From: an uncultured Ruminococcus sp.
GTDB taxonomy: Bacteria; Bacillota; Clostridia; Oscillospirales; Ruminococcaceae
Length of the DNA: 58,261 nt
NCBI GenBank assembly: GCA_947629455.1
Contig: CANRDT010000013.1
Coordinates: 1-58,261, forward strand
Reading direction: 5' to 3'
In this document: positions 8,143 to 17,609 of the stretch, one piece after another
How positions within the stretch are numbered: position 1 is the first letter of the stretch
How the letters are laid out: every line of letters begins with the position of its first letter
Translations under genes and position numbers: made by a program
The notes under the pieces: generated by a model
What the model saw: only the letters and a program-made list of their open reading frames with translations
Database searches by the model: none
What the model was told of the DNA's origin: nothing

Positions 8143-8976
8143 TCACTGCGACAGTATCCACCTGATCGCGTGGTCTGCCCATTCCGCCGGCGCAGGCTGG
8201 ATATGTCCCTCCCAAGTGGCGGTAGTTTCATCGCACAAGGACAGTCCGTGTCCTCCCCATGGATAAATATGACATTCGTAGGGGATATGGTTTTCGGACA
8301 GCGCGGACATATAGAACAAAGTGTTCTGCACGGGAACGCAGCCGTCGTCCGCACAGTGCCAGAGAAAAGTAGGCGGAGTATTCTCATGCACGCGTTTTTC
8401 AAGCGAAATAAATTCCCTTATCTCGTCGGGGCGTTCCTCGCCGAGCAGGTTGACTATCGAACCCTCGTGACAGTACCGCGGATCGCTCGTAAGTACGGGA
8501 TATGCCAGAAGTGATGAATTTACCTTTATATCCTCCGCAGTGCAGCCTAGCGGTTTGTAAAGCAGCTCGTTATCCCAGAGATTCGCCGCCGTCGCCGCCA
8601 GATGCGCCCCTGCCGAAAATCCCGCGACCGTGATCTTGTCGGGGTCTATGTCGTACTTTTCGGCATTTTTACGGACGTGCAGTATCGCGGCAGCACATTC
8701 GAGAGCCGCCGTCGGGAAGGGTTTCTTTACGCACGAATATCTCAGCACGAACGCATTTATCCCATATCCCAGAAATCTGAACGCGATAGGTTCGCCCTCT
8801 CTTTCGGAGCAGTAATCATAGCCGCCGCCCGGGCAGATTATCACGGCTCTGCGGCTGCGTTTTCCCATTTCGTCAAAGTGAGTATTGGTATAGCAGGTGA
8901 GCGTCGCGCCGCAGCCCTCGCCCGTAAGTCCTGCCGCCCCGTAATCAACGTCAAGTTTTACAGTTTCCGTCATCAT
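8143..8976 (-). CDS. Alpha/beta hydrolase (esterase/lipase, BD-FAE/Axe-like)
   Basis: 277-residue serine hydrolase without a signal peptide. The oxyanion segment CPGGGYDY (48-55), nucleophile elbow GFSAG (119-123, Ser121), likely acid Asp211 (DDGCVP) and His243 (GGHGLS) form a complete triad. The pattern is that of small carbohydrate esterases and carboxylesterases often annotated as acetyl-xylan esterase-like, but the substrate is unknown. It is the middle gene of the VanY - hydrolase - PP2C operon, 29 bases after the first and 35 before the third. AGGGG lies 11 bases before the first of two adjacent ATG codons; either could be used. Confidence 0.85.
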   Translation of the reverse strand: MMTETVKLDVDYGAAGLTGEGCGATLTCYTNTHFDEMGKRSRRAVIICPGGGYDYCSEREGEPIAFRFLGYGINAFVLRYSCVKKPFPTAALECAAAILHVRKNAEKYDIDPDKITVAGFSAGAHLAATAANLWDNELLYKPLGCTAEDIKVNSSLLAYPVLTSDPRYCHEGSIVNLLGEERPDEIREFISLEKRVHENTPPTFLWHCADDGCVPVQNTLFYMSALSENHIPYECHIYPWGGHGLSLCDETTATWEGHIQPAPAEWADHAIRWILSQ

Positions 8977-9005
8977 ATCAGATAGTACCCCTTTTCGTAT
9001 ATCAA

Positions 9006-10181
9006 TTACCCCTGCGCCTGAAGATCGCTTTCGTCCGCAATGGGCTGCGTATCGTCCTGCTGTGCCGATGAAGTTCCCTCGTCGGTCGGAATATCCTGCG
9101 CGGTATCTCCGTAGCGGCTGTCCTGTAACTTTACGCAGACTATATATCCCTGCATATTGTCGCCCGAGATCTCGTACTCATATTCGCTGTCGTCCTCTTT
9201 GAGAGGCAGCGGACAATTGGTGGATTTCTCAGCGCTTACGGGAACGTAGTACAGCGCATAGCCGCTGCCGTCCGCAGTTTCAAAGCTGTAGGGGCGTTCA
9301 AAATTATACGCCCTTAAAAATTCCAGATATTCCTCCAGACACAGACCGTTGCGGTACATTATCTCGGCATGCGGCTGACCGACATATCTAAAATGCTGCG
9401 GCTGCGCCAAAACGCCTGTAACGCTTTCCTTTGATTCGGAATAACGCTGTATAAATCCGTATCTGTAACAGTTATCCGCGAACCAGCCGTATTTTCCTGT
9501 GCCGTCAAAAGCAGGATAAGTCCCCTGATCGGCAAGATAAAGCTGAAGATCGACCGCAAGTCCCGTATCATGTTCAAAGCAGGGCTTGTCCCACCGGGTT
9601 TCCTGCTGCGGCTCGGCGGCCGTTTCCTCTTCTGAGCTTTCGCTCTCCTCCTCGCCGCCGTCCGCGTCGGGTCCGCTGTATATATCGCTTATCATTATGG
9701 TCCTAAGCCCCGTATCCTCATAGAAATCTTTCAGCATATCGTTAAAGCTTTCAAGCAGTACCGTTCTGCCCTCTATAAGCGTACTCCTTGCAAAGGCGAT
9801 CTGGTATCCCGTATCGTCAAAGAGATAACCGTAAACGCCGTCCATATCCTCGGGGACAGAGCCGCTGAAAGTGTGCGAGCCGTCAAGCAGTGTAAGATCT
9901 CCGCTGCCGAGGAACATATCGTTTCGCACGCTCGTATATTTGTAATTCTCGGTAAGGTCGCCTGCCGTGAACGGCGGACGCTTTTCCGTTTCAGAAGAAG
10001 TTTCCGCGCCGCTGTCCTTGTCGGAGCGTGAAGAGCTTTTATCCGTGTTCTTATCCTTTGACTTGTCGGAGGAGCCGTGACCGCCGCAAGAGGTAGCCAG
10101 AGAAAGCACAATGAGCAGCGTCACCGCCATTGCGGCGGCAATGTTCTTATATTTATATCTTCTGACCACTACTTTTGGCAA
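9006..10181 (-). CDS. VanY-type D-alanyl-D-alanine carboxypeptidase, probable lipoprotein
   Basis: Predicted Zn peptidase trimming the terminal D-Ala of peptidoglycan stem peptides outside the membrane. An N-terminal hydrophobic segment (14-30) ends in LATSC with C32, an imperfect lipobox, followed by a Ser/Lys/Asp linker to about 70. The VanY domain lies at about 195-285. The Zn ligands are readable as H204 and D211 in EHDTGLAVDL and H263 in QHFRYVG. The first motif has EH where the family usually has SEH. Between them is an acidic insertion (175-192, rich in E and S). The start is TTG 10181, with AGAGGTG eight bases upstream. First gene of a three-gene operon with its own promoter. It is a second VanY-like protein besides 13305-14186. 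Confidence 0.85.
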   Translation of the reverse strand: MPKVVVRRYKYKNIAAAMAVTLLIVLSLATSCGGHGSSDKSKDKNTDKSSSRSDKDSGAETSSETEKRPPFTAGDLTENYKYTSVRNDMFLGSGDLTLLDGSHTFSGSVPEDMDGVYGYLFDDTGYQIAFARSTLIEGRTVLLESFNDMLKDFYEDTGLRTIMISDIYSGPDADGGEEESESSEEETAAEPQQETRWDKPCFEHDTGLAVDLQLYLADQGTYPAFDGTGKYGWFADNCYRYGFIQRYSESKESVTGVLAQPQHFRYVGQPHAEIMYRNGLCLEEYLEFLRAYNFERPYSFETADGSGYALYYVPVSAEKSTNCPLPLKEDDSEYEYEISGDNMQGYIVCVKLQDSRYGDTAQDIPTDEGTSSAQQDDTQPIADESDLQAQG

Positions 10182-10247
10182 AGCTACACACCTCTTCCGG
10201 TAAATTCAGGCAGGATCGGCGCAGCGCGACAATATACCTTAAAAATT

Positions 10248-10276
10248 ATTATAACACAAAATTTCCGTACTGTGAA
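10248..10276 (-). promoter_or_regulatory. Promoter for VanY - hydrolase - PP2C operon
   Basis: Minus strand: TTCACA (10276-10271), 17-bp spacer, TATAAT (10253-10248). Confidence 0.75.
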
Positions 10277-10379
10277 CACCTATATAAAAAAATTCGCATT
10301 TTTCAACATTCTGCACAAATATCTATACTGATTTTTTACAGATCACACAACGCAAAAACCGCCTTACAAAGCGCACAGA

Positions 10380-13106
10380 TCATTTTTTGCCGCAGCTTTT
10401 CACATACTCATACAACGAATGTAAAAACTGTCTGCCCTCAAAAGAAAGTTCAAGCTTTTTCGGATCGCAGCAGCAGACTACCGCCCTGCCGCCGTAGATC
10501 TCGTACTCGTAAAGCAGTCCCAGACGATGATTTCTCTCAAAATTGTCGATAGTCTGCACGATGATCTTTTTGCCCTGCGCGTGTTCGTCGAGTATCTCGC
10601 TGTAGGAATTGCTCACGATCTCCCACCACTGAGGTTCGCTCCACTTATCGGAGGGGAATTGAGCAAGAGCCGCGTGATCTTTATCTATCAGCAGTCCCAT
10701 AGTACCAACGGGTTCGGGCTTTTCCATCATTTCCGAGATAGCGCGGAACATATGATAGCACCAGAAATCCTGACAATAGAATCCGTCAATGCTGCCCTCC
10801 GCGGCGCTTTCACGGGGCTGGAATATAAGCGCAGTACCACCATTTTCGAGAACGCCGCGCGCGTCCTCCGCCGAGGTAAACACATATCCCTCGGGAGCGT
10901 TTTCCGCCGCTCTTTGCGGAAATACCGTCAGCTCGTAGCTGTTTTTTATATCCGTACCCTCCACGCAGAGCGAAAGGGTATATTTCTGCGGTTTTTCAAG
11001 ATCGGGCAGGCGCACTTCAATATCGCAGAGATCGAAATAATTTCCCTCTCCGCGGACGATACATTCGCCCTGCGCACCCGAAAGATCTTCTCCCGCAAGC
11101 TGCCACTTCACCGTGCTGCCGTTAATATCCGACGCACGGAAATACGCAAGCTCAAGGTGCGCTCTGAAAATATCCCCTGCCTGCAATGTGTAAGAATCAA
11201 ATCTTGCCATAATGACCGCGTCGGAGCAGAACTGCCGCCATTCTTCGGGCGAAACAAGTCCCTTGCTGTCCATAAACGCGTCAAGTATACCTACCAGAGC
11301 CGTACCCTGACCCGTGAAGTCCTGAATATCCAGCAGCTGGAATCCTGCAATGCTCCTCGAACGAAACGCCGCCTCCAGCTCTTCCTTATAGCACTGCACG
11401 GCAAGCCTGCCGGAACATTCAAAGTAGTCCTGCGCCAGCGGCAGAAGTCCTTTTTCATCGAGCCTTTCGCGGAACACCTCAAAATTACGCGCTCTGAGCG
11501 GACCTGTGTATTTTTCTATCTCCTTAAAATCGGGATATGTTTCGTACTGTCCTATTTCGTGGGTGACTATCGGCACCTGCGGTATAAAATCCGCGTCCGC
11601 ATCGCTTGCCTTGACCGTTTTCATCGTCGTGCCGAACTGTATCTGCACCGTGCCGTCCGCCGACGCCTGCACCGCCTCCGCCGATCTGTCGGGGCGCACC
11701 GCCTTGTCATAGTCGTGCATAGTACCCGGCTTATCCGTCTGGACGTGACCGAGCGGAGCGTCGCACATAGCGTAAGAGCCCCTTATCAGTCGGTTCTTTG
11801 CCAGACGTACCCCCACAAAGTAATCATCGTTTGGTACGACGTTCGGATACCACTGGAAATTGTTAGAGCCCTGCGTATAAAGATGTCTGCTGTCAAAGGC
11901 TTTATAGCCGCCGATTATGTCGTTTATTCTTTCGCAGGAACCCCACAGCTCATTTCCCATCGACATCATACAGTAGGAGGGGTGATTGCCGAACGCTCTG
12001 AGCATATTAAAGCCCTCGCCGATCAGGAAATCCTGTTCCTCGCCGTTGAATCCCTCCTCATCGGGAGCCTGTATAGTACCCCAGAAGGGCAGCTGCGGTT
12101 CCATATATATGCCGAGTCTGTCCGCCGCCTCAAAAGCCGCCTCGGGAGGACAGCAGGTGTGATAGCGGTAGTGATTTATTCCGTAGCTTTTCGCAATGGA
12201 CATAACGCGCAGCCATTCGTCAAGGTCGGTGGGAGCGTACCCCGTTTTCGGGAAGATCATTCCGTCGTGCTTGCCGCGCAGGAAAGTCGTCCTGCCGTTT
12301 ATCTCAAATTTTCCGTCCCTGCTCTTAAAATCGCGAAGTCCGACCGTGAATACCGAAACATCTCCCCCGACATCTATCGTCAGTTCATATAGATTCGGCT
12401 CAAATTCGCTCCAGAGCAGCGCGCCCTCCCCGAGCGGATAAACACATTCAAGTCTGCCGCCGCTGCAAACATACTCCGCAGGCAGCGGACAGTGGATCTT
12501 TTCGCCGTTAAAGCTGCGCGCGCTGATCTTTACGTTTACATCTTCCGCGCCGGTGATATCCGCGCTTATCTTAAAAGCCGCAGCCTGCACGTCGGAGGTT
12601 ATCATCACGTTTTCCGCATGGCACGGCTCGTATACCTGTATCTCCATTCTGCCGACTATGCCGTTCCAGTTGGTCTGTGTATCCGCCGATGTGAGATGTC
12701 CTCCAGGAGTTTTATAGCCGACGTTCGCAACGCAGACGGTTATCTCGTGTTCGCCGTCGTCAAGGATACCCGTAACGTCATAAACGTGCGGAGATACCAG
12801 ACTTTCTTCACGTCCGACCTCTTCGGAATCTATGTAGAGAGTAGTTATCCTCGTTCTTTCAAGGAATATTTTTACCGTTTTGCCGCTTACGCCCGTCACG
12901 GTCACTTTCCTGCGGTACCACGCATACCCCTCAAACGGATATGTATCCGTCAGAAATCCCGTTTCGCGCGCGGGATTATACTCCCCCTTATTTGCCGCGG
13001 AAGTAGTTCCCGGCAGGGTCATACTGTCGCTGTAGAGAGGTTTCTGTGACTGTTCTTTGCAAAGAGCAAGTTCCCACACGCCGCTGAGGTCGGTCATATT
13101 TATCAT
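10380..13106 (-). CDS. Glycoside hydrolase family 2-like enzyme
   Basis: Large cytosolic glycosidase (908 residues, no signal peptide). The N-terminal jelly-roll sugar-binding domain (about 1-165) and Ig-like domain (165-262) precede the TIM barrel (265-570), which contains LRGKHDG (about 278), YRYHTCCPPEAAF (about 315-327), acid/base Glu in MGNELWG (about 386) and nucleophile Glu in THEIGQYE (about 517). A long C-terminal beta region follows. The clan A Glu pair supports retaining GH2 chemistry. The exact activity (beta-galactosidase, glucuronidase, arabinosidase or other) is not decidable here. GGAAGGA is ten bases before ATG 13106; an ATG two codons upstream is too close. No transporter is adjacent. 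Confidence 0.85.
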   Translation of the reverse strand: MINMTDLSGVWELALCKEQSQKPLYSDSMTLPGTTSAANKGEYNPARETGFLTDTYPFEGYAWYRRKVTVTGVSGKTVKIFLERTRITTLYIDSEEVGREESLVSPHVYDVTGILDDGEHEITVCVANVGYKTPGGHLTSADTQTNWNGIVGRMEIQVYEPCHAENVMITSDVQAAAFKISADITGAEDVNVKISARSFNGEKIHCPLPAEYVCSGGRLECVYPLGEGALLWSEFEPNLYELTIDVGGDVSVFTVGLRDFKSRDGKFEINGRTTFLRGKHDGMIFPKTGYAPTDLDEWLRVMSIAKSYGINHYRYHTCCPPEAAFEAADRLGIYMEPQLPFWGTIQAPDEEGFNGEEQDFLIGEGFNMLRAFGNHPSYCMMSMGNELWGSCERINDIIGGYKAFDSRHLYTQGSNNFQWYPNVVPNDDYFVGVRLAKNRLIRGSYAMCDAPLGHVQTDKPGTMHDYDKAVRPDRSAEAVQASADGTVQIQFGTTMKTVKASDADADFIPQVPIVTHEIGQYETYPDFKEIEKYTGPLRARNFEVFRERLDEKGLLPLAQDYFECSGRLAVQCYKEELEAAFRSRSIAGFQLLDIQDFTGQGTALVGILDAFMDSKGLVSPEEWRQFCSDAVIMARFDSYTLQAGDIFRAHLELAYFRASDINGSTVKWQLAGEDLSGAQGECIVRGEGNYFDLCDIEVRLPDLEKPQKYTLSLCVEGTDIKNSYELTVFPQRAAENAPEGYVFTSAEDARGVLENGGTALIFQPRESAAEGSIDGFYCQDFWCYHMFRAISEMMEKPEPVGTMGLLIDKDHAALAQFPSDKWSEPQWWEIVSNSYSEILDEHAQGKKIIVQTIDNFERNHRLGLLYEYEIYGGRAVVCCCDPKKLELSFEGRQFLHSLYEYVKSCGKK

Positions 13107-13189
13107 AATCATACAATCCTTCCGAAAAGACCGGTCTTATCCTGCGGACTGCCGCCGTCCGCGCAAGACCGAAATTTTATTTAAACCCA

Positions 13190-13217
13190 TTATAACACAA
13201 AAACGGCGTTTGCGCAA
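13190..13217 (-). promoter_or_regulatory. Promoter for GH2 gene
   Basis: Minus strand: TTGCGC (13217-13212), 16-bp spacer, TATAAT (13195-13190). Confidence 0.65.
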
Positions 13218-13304
13218 CAGTTTTTACAAATATTTATAATTCTTAATTTCCCGATATTTCCGCATATGTTTTCCCCCAAAAAGCCAGACGGCGCGGAATA
13301 TCCG

Positions 13305-14186
13305 TCATTCCGCGCCGCCGTTTGTTTTCACCGTTATGATATACCCTCCGCAGTTGTCGGAGGAGATCACCGCCTCTCCCTCCGGGAAAGAGAGAGCCGC
13401 TCCCTGCTGTCTTGAAATTATATAGTCGCCGTATCGGTAAAAGCTGCCGTATTCCAGTCCCGAAACATATTCTTCAAAAGTCACGTTCATACGCGTGATT
13501 ATCTCCGAATGGGGCAGCCCCACATAGCGTATATGCCACGGCTCAAACTCTATCCCCGTGATCTTTTCCGTAAACGCCGGATAGCGGATTATGAATCCGT
13601 ATTCGCAGCAGTGTTCGTACACAAACTGTCCCGCTTTCGATTTCAGAAAAGCTCTGCCGGCAAAACCGTCGGTGGAGAGATCGAGCGCAAGTCCCGTCTG
13701 ATGTTCGCTCGAGCCGGGAGTCATAGCGAGCGAACCGCCCTCCTCTTTAAGTATCTCCTCCTGCTCCTGCGCCGTCCGATAGGAGGACGTCACATAGAGC
13801 GGCTGGTCGCAGTTTTCTCTCACCGCGTCAGAAAGCTCCGAATAAGCCTGCGTTATACAGGCGTTCATCATCACGCCCGAGGTCTTGTACTCCACGATGT
13901 CGGGCGCAAAATTTTTCGGAAGTTCGTGCTCCTTATTCACGAGCATAAGCGAAACAGAGCTTTCCGCCTCGTCTTGAATATCCGAAGTTTTGACCTTGAC
14001 AAGCGTCAGGCTGTCCTTGTCCGTTTTTACAAGCAGCCGATCGTCCTTTTCCCTATCCGCCGCAATGTTATAGGATATCAAAAACCGCCAGTCGGGTCTT
14101 GCCGCGATGATTGCCGCACCTGCGGCAATGATAAACGCCGTCAGTAAGATCACCGTCCTGCACAACAGCTTTTTTCTCTTAAACAT
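13305..14186 (-). CDS. Membrane-anchored VanY-type D-Ala-D-Ala carboxypeptidase
   Basis: 293 residues with an N-terminal signal-anchor (about 9-29) and an extracellular VanY Zn-peptidase domain. Motifs are complete: SSYRT (134-138), SEHQTGLALD with H162 and D169, YGFIIRYP (196-203) and EPWHIRYVG with H218. It would remove the terminal D-Ala from peptidoglycan precursors, adjusting cross-linking and lowering sensitivity to agents that bind D-Ala-D-Ala. It is third in an operon after a response regulator and histidine kinase (31-base gap), the arrangement seen in VanR-VanS-VanY sets. No VanG/VanA-type ligase, VanX or VanT is encoded here, so this is more likely wall-stress adaptation than a resistance cluster. 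Confidence 0.9.
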   Translation of the reverse strand: MFKRKKLLCRTVILLTAFIIAAGAAIIAARPDWRFLISYNIAADREKDDRLLVKTDKDSLTLVKVKTSDIQDEAESSVSLMLVNKEHELPKNFAPDIVEYKTSGVMMNACITQAYSELSDAVRENCDQPLYVTSSYRTAQEQEEILKEEGGSLAMTPGSSEHQTGLALDLSTDGFAGRAFLKSKAGQFVYEHCCEYGFIIRYPAFTEKITGIEFEPWHIRYVGLPHSEIITRMNVTFEEYVSGLEYGSFYRYGDYIISRQQGAALSFPEGEAVISSDNCGGYIITVKTNGGAE

Positions 14187-14217
14187 ACTCTTTCTCTCTT
14201 TCCTTTATTCTCTGATG

Positions 14218-16707
14218 TTACATAACTTCTGTTTCTTTTCCCTGCTCCGCGGGTCTTTCCTCCAGTCTGAACAGCGTCACCGCCTTGAACACATCTCCGT
14301 CAAGCTCTATGCGGAACACTCCGCCGCACGCCTCGCTGAACGTCTTAGCTATGGAAAGTCCCAGACCGCTGCCGCCGTCTGTACGGGACTCATCTCCCCT
14401 GACAAATCTTTCCGTGATCTCCTCCGGCGTGAAGGTCATCTCATATCCTGCGGTATTCTTTATCTCTATGCGCACATAGTCCCTTTCCGCCGTCACCGTG
14501 AGGAATATCCTCGTTCCCTCCATTGAATAGCTCAGCGCGTTGTCTATCAGATTCTGGAACACTCTGTAGAGCTTGCTGCCGTCCGCACAGATAGGTGCGC
14601 TGAGCGGCTGTATATCCGCCACAAGCTTGCGTCCGCTTTCGCTTATCTTTACGTCCTCGTCGGCAAGCACCTGATTGAGCAGTATCACCGCGTCAAGATG
14701 TTCTTTCGCCACGTCTACGCCGCTTGTCGCCTTTGCGAGCGAAAATACGTCCGATACGATATTTTTCAACTTTTCCGATTTGTTTTCGAGTATTCTCACA
14801 TAGTCTTTCGCCTCGGGTGACATATCCTCCTCTTTGAGAAGATCTATATAGCTTATTATCGACGTCAGCGGCGTTTTGAGATCGTGCGATACGTTGGTCA
14901 CCAGCTCCACCTTCATACGCTCCGACTGCACCTGCTTTTCGACCGTTTGTCTTATGTTGTCCGAGATACGCGCAAGCTTTACGCTGTCGCTGTACGCCGC
15001 AGAGGTCTCTTCAAGCGTTTGTGCCGCCGCTCCGTCCTCCTCAAGGCTGTCTATCTGCATTTCAAGCCGTTCCATATCGCGGTATATCTTAAACTGCGTG
15101 ACGATAAACCACGCGGCAACGCCTGCCGCCGCAAATGCAAGCAGCAATGAAACAGGAAAAGGATAGGAGTTATAGTAGGAAGTAATGAGCAGTATTATAC
15201 AGATGATAAACAGCAGCGCCATCACCGCAATAAATATCCACGTCCGTATATACAGCTTTGAGGACAGGCTCTTTTTTGCGTATTTTTTTATGATACCCGT
15301 TTCGCGCAGCTTTGCTCTGCTCTTTTTAAATATCTTTACCGTCGTCCTTACAAGGCACATATCCTTTATAAAGCTGTGCGTTTTGAACTTGCAGACGACC
15401 GCCGTCAGCATTGCAAAAGCCGCCGTGAAAAGCAGCGATACCACCGAGGAGATTATCCAGTAATTATAAGGCTTTCCGATCGAGAACATATTTCTCAGTG
15501 CCCTGCTGAAAACGTCCCACCACCCAAGGACGATCAGCCCCATTGCCACGAACGCCGCGCATGCCATAATGAGCAGCTCGGTATACCAGCCGCCGATAAG
15601 CACGCACTTTTTCCAGCTGCCCTTGGGGTAAGCGTATCTGTAGCCGCAAACCGCCAGCAGATAGATACAGGAAATAAAGCAGATAAGCGCGCTTATCACG
15701 CCGACCGCCGCGAACACCTTTCCCTGCGACGCTATCTTTGCATATGCCTGTTCCGCCGCCGTGAGCTGCTGTTGATCGACCGCTATCAGCACCGTTATGC
15801 CGCTGTCGTCGTTCAGCCTGAAAGCATAGTCGTCGGCATATTCAAGCGGATAATAGCTGCCCTCATATTCACTGTATTCTTCTTCATCTTCATTCTCGGC
15901 AGACGGCGGTTCTTCACCTGCGACTATATACTTCTTTTCGGGATCGCTCGTATCAAAGTCAAAGACGTACATATCCTCATAAGGACCGTAGCAGAGGATA
16001 TATCTGCCGTAATTGTCTACCCCCGACCAGCCGCGCGGTATTTTGTCCGCGTCTACATATTCGTCATAGTCGTAATAGCCGCTGCCCGTATTGAATGAAT
16101 TGAAAATGTAGTAGGAGCCGGAATCGGAGAGATCGTAGTTTTCGTCCATGCTGACAAGATCGTCGCTGCGGACATACCAGCACCTGTTCTGCGAGGTGAA
16201 GTTCTCTATATCCTCCCTGCTCAGCGCTCTGTTCATTCCCTCGATATTCGTCAGCCAGCCGCCGCCGTCGTAGGATACATAATAGTCGAACAGGTCGCTG
16301 CCGATAGTGAACGCGCCGCCCTCAGACGAGATCTGTATGTTGTTTTCGTTTGCAATGTCGCAGAATGATCTCAGCGTGTAGACAAGGTTTCTTTTCAGCT
16401 CCTCTCCGCCCTTGTATACTCCGTCCTCGCAGTTGCGCAGATACACCGTCGCCGTGGCGCAGAGTATCTCGTAAAGCGCGTTCTTTCTGTGCTGAAATTC
16501 CACGCTTTCGGTATAGTCCGATGCAGGGATAAGATCGTCGATAGCATACATACTGGAATTGAGCTGAAGATCGTCCGCCGTCAGAACATACTGGAAGGTA
16601 CACGACATCATAAACACCGCCGAAACGCAGGCGATGATAAGCGCGGCGACCCTCAATCCGGGAGCGGTCACTGCGCGCAGCGCTCTTGACGCGGTCTTTT
16701 CGGCCAT
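14218..16707 (-). CDS. Multi-pass membrane sensor histidine kinase
   Basis: About 829 residues. One TM near the N-terminus (about 20-38), then roughly 290 extracellular residues rich in Tyr/Asp (about 40-330) as the sensor, then five TMs clustered between about 332 and 537, a signalling helix, HisKA with SHDLKTPLTS (phosphoacceptor His at about 608) and HATPase_c with N-box FQNLIDNA (about 717-724) and a GSGLGLSIA G-box. The unusual multi-TM bundle distinguishes it from classical two-TM VanS. The start is uncertain. ATG 16707 lies seven bases after the regulator's stop with weak GACGGGA spacing; TTG 16740 would overlap the regulator by 26 bases. It presumably phosphorylates the upstream-encoded regulator. 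Confidence 0.9.
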   Translation of the reverse strand: MAEKTASRALRAVTAPGLRVAALIIACVSAVFMMSCTFQYVLTADDLQLNSSMYAIDDLIPASDYTESVEFQHRKNALYEILCATATVYLRNCEDGVYKGGEELKRNLVYTLRSFCDIANENNIQISSEGGAFTIGSDLFDYYVSYDGGGWLTNIEGMNRALSREDIENFTSQNRCWYVRSDDLVSMDENYDLSDSGSYYIFNSFNTGSGYYDYDEYVDADKIPRGWSGVDNYGRYILCYGPYEDMYVFDFDTSDPEKKYIVAGEEPPSAENEDEEEYSEYEGSYYPLEYADDYAFRLNDDSGITVLIAVDQQQLTAAEQAYAKIASQGKVFAAVGVISALICFISCIYLLAVCGYRYAYPKGSWKKCVLIGGWYTELLIMACAAFVAMGLIVLGWWDVFSRALRNMFSIGKPYNYWIISSVVSLLFTAAFAMLTAVVCKFKTHSFIKDMCLVRTTVKIFKKSRAKLRETGIIKKYAKKSLSSKLYIRTWIFIAVMALLFIICIILLITSYYNSYPFPVSLLLAFAAAGVAAWFIVTQFKIYRDMERLEMQIDSLEEDGAAAQTLEETSAAYSDSVKLARISDNIRQTVEKQVQSERMKVELVTNVSHDLKTPLTSIISYIDLLKEEDMSPEAKDYVRILENKSEKLKNIVSDVFSLAKATSGVDVAKEHLDAVILLNQVLADEDVKISESGRKLVADIQPLSAPICADGSKLYRVFQNLIDNALSYSMEGTRIFLTVTAERDYVRIEIKNTAGYEMTFTPEEITERFVRGDESRTDGGSGLGLSIAKTFSEACGGVFRIELDGDVFKAVTLFRLEERPAEQGKETEVM

Positions 16708-16714
16708 ATTCCCG

Positions 16715-17416
16715 TCAGAGCTTTTCGATCTTGTATCCAATTCCCCACACCACCTTCAGATATTTCGGCTCACGAGGATTTATCTCTATCTTTTCACGGA
16801 TATGGCGGATATGCACCATTACCGTATTTTCTACCGCGTAGGCGTCCTCGTTCCACACCTTTGCGTATATTTCCTCCGCCGAAAAAATATGTCCCGCATT
16901 GCACATAAGCAGCTCGAGTATTTTAAGCTCAGTCGCGGTAAGCCTTACTTCAGCGCCGTCCAGAGTAAGGCGTTTTGCGGACAGGTCGAGTGCCAGTCCG
17001 CCTATTTCGATAACGTCCGTTTTGTTTGTATAGGCTGAACCGAGTGAAAGATAACGTCTGAGATTCGACTTCACCCTTGCCACCAGTTCCATAGGATTAT
17101 ACGGCTTGGTGATGTAGTCGTCCGCTCCCATTGAAAGTCCGAGCACCTTATCGGTATCCTCCGACTTTGCCGAAAGCACAAGTATCGGGATATTCCTTGT
17201 GGCGCGTATCTTCATCATTGCCGAAAGACCGTCAAGCTCGGGCATCATTATATCTATCAGTATTAGATTGACGCTGCGGTTCTCGGCAAGTTTTTCGAGT
17301 GCGTCCAGACCGTCGTAAGCGCGTATCGTCCGAAAGCCTTCCTTTTCAAGAAGTCTTGCTATAGCCGCGACTATATCCCTGTCGTCGTCCACAATAAGAA
17401 TACATCCGTTATCCAT
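16715..17416 (-). CDS. OmpR/PhoB-family response regulator (VanR-like)
   Basis: 233 residues. The receiver domain (1-120) has acidic pocket D10-D12, phosphoacceptor D55 (LILIDIMMPE) and K104 (ITKPYNP). The C-terminal winged helix (about 133-231) has the usual LTATELKILELL and VWGIGYKIE ends. First gene of the regulator - kinase - VanY operon. AGAAAGGA lies 12 bases before ATG. A pair of TTTCTTAA direct repeats 11 bp apart sits just upstream of its promoter -35 box. That is the spacing bound by OmpR-type dimers, so autoregulation is likely. Confidence 0.95.
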   Translation of the reverse strand: MDNGCILIVDDDRDIVAAIARLLEKEGFRTIRAYDGLDALEKLAENRSVNLILIDIMMPELDGLSAMMKIRATRNIPILVLSAKSEDTDKVLGLSMGADDYITKPYNPMELVARVKSNLRRYLSLGSAYTNKTDVIEIGGLALDLSAKRLTLDGAEVRLTATELKILELLMCNAGHIFSAEEIYAKVWNEDAYAVENTVMVHIRHIREKIEINPREPKYLKVVWGIGYKIEKL

Positions 17417-17443
17417 AAAACAGCACAGTCCTTTCTCTGAAAA

Positions 17444-17472
17444 ATAATATAAAGCATATTGTTTAAATACAA
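17444..17472 (-). promoter_or_regulatory. Promoter for two-component operon
   Basis: Minus strand: TTGTAT (17472-17467), 17-bp spacer, TATTAT (17449-17444). Confidence 0.7.
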
Positions 17473-17481
17473 GTCGAGATA

Positions 17482-17500
17482 TTTCTTAAGAATTTCTTAA
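17482..17500. promoter_or_regulatory. Candidate response-regulator operator (TTTCTTAA direct repeats)
   Basis: TTTCTTAA occurs at 17482-17489 and again at 17493-17500, 11 bp apart, starting about 10 bp upstream of the -35 box of the regulator operon. The geometry fits tandem binding of an OmpR-family dimer. This is inferred from spacing only. Confidence 0.5.
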
Positions 17501-17609
17501 ACACGCCGTTCGCAGACGGCGAAAACGGTACAGTATCAGTATAACACATATCCGCGAGTTTGACAAGAATAGAGAAATATCTTGTTTTAGGGGAGAATAC
17601 ATACTAAAA

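Noticed and set aside
10527-12392. Long plus-strand open frame of about 620 codons
   Set aside because: It lies entirely antisense to the GH2 gene, has no ribosome binding site or recognisable domain, and is a mirror of GC-rich codon positions.
13305-17416. Vancomycin-resistance (vanG-type) cluster
   Set aside because: Only regulator, kinase and VanY-type genes are present. No ligase, VanX or serine racemase gene is found within the window.
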